This document shows, one piece after another, positions 21,866 to 22,595 of a stretch of DNA of 22,595 nucleotides. The notes under the pieces were generated by a model, which was not told where the DNA came from, searched no databases, and worked only from the letters and a program-made list of their open reading frames with translations. The position numbers and the translations under genes were made by a program. Source of the stretch: an uncultured Arsenicibacter sp. (GTDB taxonomy: Bacteria; Bacteroidota; Bacteroidia; Cytophagales; Spirosomataceae); contig NZ_CAMFHL010000100.1 of NCBI RefSeq assembly GCF_945952095.1, forward strand, positions 1-22,595, given 5' to 3'. How positions within the stretch are numbered: position 1 is the first letter of the stretch; every line of letters begins with the position of its first letter.

Positions 21866-22595
21866 TCAGTCAGCATCGTACACAATACCGGTTTCCTGCC
21901 GGATGGCGTCCAGCAGGCTCATCAGGTTTACACTGTCATCCAGCGACCACATCGGGCTTTCGGCAAGGCCCTGCGCCAGGCACTCGCCAACGTGCTGAAT
22001 TTCATATTCGTAACCGTGCGTCTCGCGGCTGAAATCAAAGCACTCCGGCTCCTCTCCGTCCAGTTCCAGCGACACGGCCATGCTTTCGTGGAACCGGCCA
22101 TGTATCCGGATCATGCCTTTCTCGCCGTAAATCAGCCCGACACAGTCTGTTTTGGCCATGATCGTACTATCCAGCAGTGCCATTTTATCACCAGCATAAG
22201 TCAGCACCATACCGCACTGCTCATCGACACCCGTTGACCCTATGTTAGCCGCAGCTTTAATGGTTTCAGATTTACCCAGCAGTAAATACGACAGAAAGAG
22301 CGGATAAATACCAATGTCTAGCAACGATCCGCCGCCAAGCGCCTTATTGAACAAGCGGCCTTCCGGATCGAACGTGGCGCGGAAGCCGAAATCGGCTTTC
22401 AGCAGCTGCACCTCACCGATGGCGCCTTCGTCAATCAGCGCCTTCGCCTTCAGGATCGTGGGCATAAACCGGCTCCAGAGTGCTTCCATCAGAAAAACCT
22501 GACGACTACGGGCTAAGGCCACCATTTCACCTACCTGCCGGCCATTCATCGCAAATGGTTTCTCGCACAAAACCGCCTTGTTGCCACCCAGCAAC
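21866..22595 (-). CDS. Gfo/Idh/MocA family oxidoreductase (5' end outside window)
   Basis: The visible part is 243 codons of an NAD(P)-dependent oxidoreductase of sugars or cyclic compounds. The open frame runs off the right edge; the TTG at 22594 is not a true start. The N-terminal Rossmann segment is missing; what remains starts just before the conserved CEKPFA, followed by the C-terminal domain signature ALGGGSLLDIGIYPLFLSYLLLG. WSRFMPTILKAKALIDEGAIGEV is also typical. The relatives closest by pattern are dihydrodiol-dehydrogenase/xylose-dehydrogenase-like members. Substrate unknown. The Kelch gene follows closely. Confidence 0.9.
   Translation of the reverse strand, partial: LLGGNKAVLCEKPFAMNGRQVGEMVALARSRQVFLMEALWSRFMPTILKAKALIDEGAIGEVQLLKADFGFRATFDPEGRLFNKALGGGSLLDIGIYPLFLSYLLLGKSETIKAAANIGSTGVDEQCGMVLTYAGDKMALLDSTIMAKTDCVGLIYGEKGMIRIHGRFHESMAVSLELDGEEPECFDFSRETHGYEYEIQHVGECLAQGLAESPMWSLDDSVNLMSLLDAIRQETGIVYDAD

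Noticed and set aside
1..22595. CRISPR, tRNA, rRNA, insertion sequence or phage genes
   Set aside because: No regularly spaced repeats, cloverleaf-like sequence, transposase or integrase was seen on either strand.

Overview
The window looks like chromosomal DNA of a Bacteroidota member, most likely Cytophagales (Spirosoma/Rudanella-like). The evidence is a type IX secretion (T9SS) C-terminal sorting domain, promoter boxes of the Bacteroidota form (TTTG / TAnnTTTG), little sign of Shine-Dalgarno sequences, and protein families typical of that group (DUF1800-DUF1501 pair, RamB/ScfR-like regulator beside malate synthase, PRX-like1 thiol protein, the long Bacteroidota type of PurM). The placement is an inference from gene content. 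All genes look intact except the last, which is cut by the right edge. I see no rRNA, tRNA, CRISPR array, transposase or phage gene.

Layout. (1) 78-3316: malate synthase A (minus) and a RamB/ScfR-like XRE regulator (plus) are divergent across a 161-bp promoter region that carries a TTTGCGAA-type palindromic operator: a glyoxylate-shunt switch. (2) 3429-6215: a two-gene unit, DUF1800 then Tat-signal DUF1501, separated by a spacer rich in inverted GAAAGAG/CTCTTTC repeats and followed by a perfect 22-bp hairpin. (3) 6301-8399 (minus): an alpha-ketoglutarate-semialdehyde dehydrogenase-like ALDH and a GNAT acetyltransferase, 11 bp apart. (4) 8643-9854 (minus): a periplasmic PRX-like1 thiol protein and a coiled-coil lipoprotein with a clear terminator. 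(5) 10039-16424 (plus): a complete RND efflux operon, tetR-tolC-hlyD-acrB type. An exact 18-bp operator lies inside the tetR promoter and again just before the TolC gene. (6) 16485-20400 (minus): an M48 metalloprotease lipoprotein, a T9SS-exported beta-sandwich protein and purM, the last two separated by a 20-bp perfect hairpin. (7) 20599-22595 (minus): a PhnA-domain small protein with its own promoter and terminator, a secreted Kelch beta-propeller, and a truncated Gfo/Idh/MocA oxidoreductase.

How they work together. The clearest functional modules are the acetate/glyoxylate switch and the self-regulated efflux pump. The DUF1800-DUF1501 pair is the least understood module; only DUF1501 carries an export signal, which suggests either piggy-back export or different compartments. 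I do not see an obviously new defence or mobile system here. The most useful new observations are regulatory (operators, hairpins, start-site corrections).
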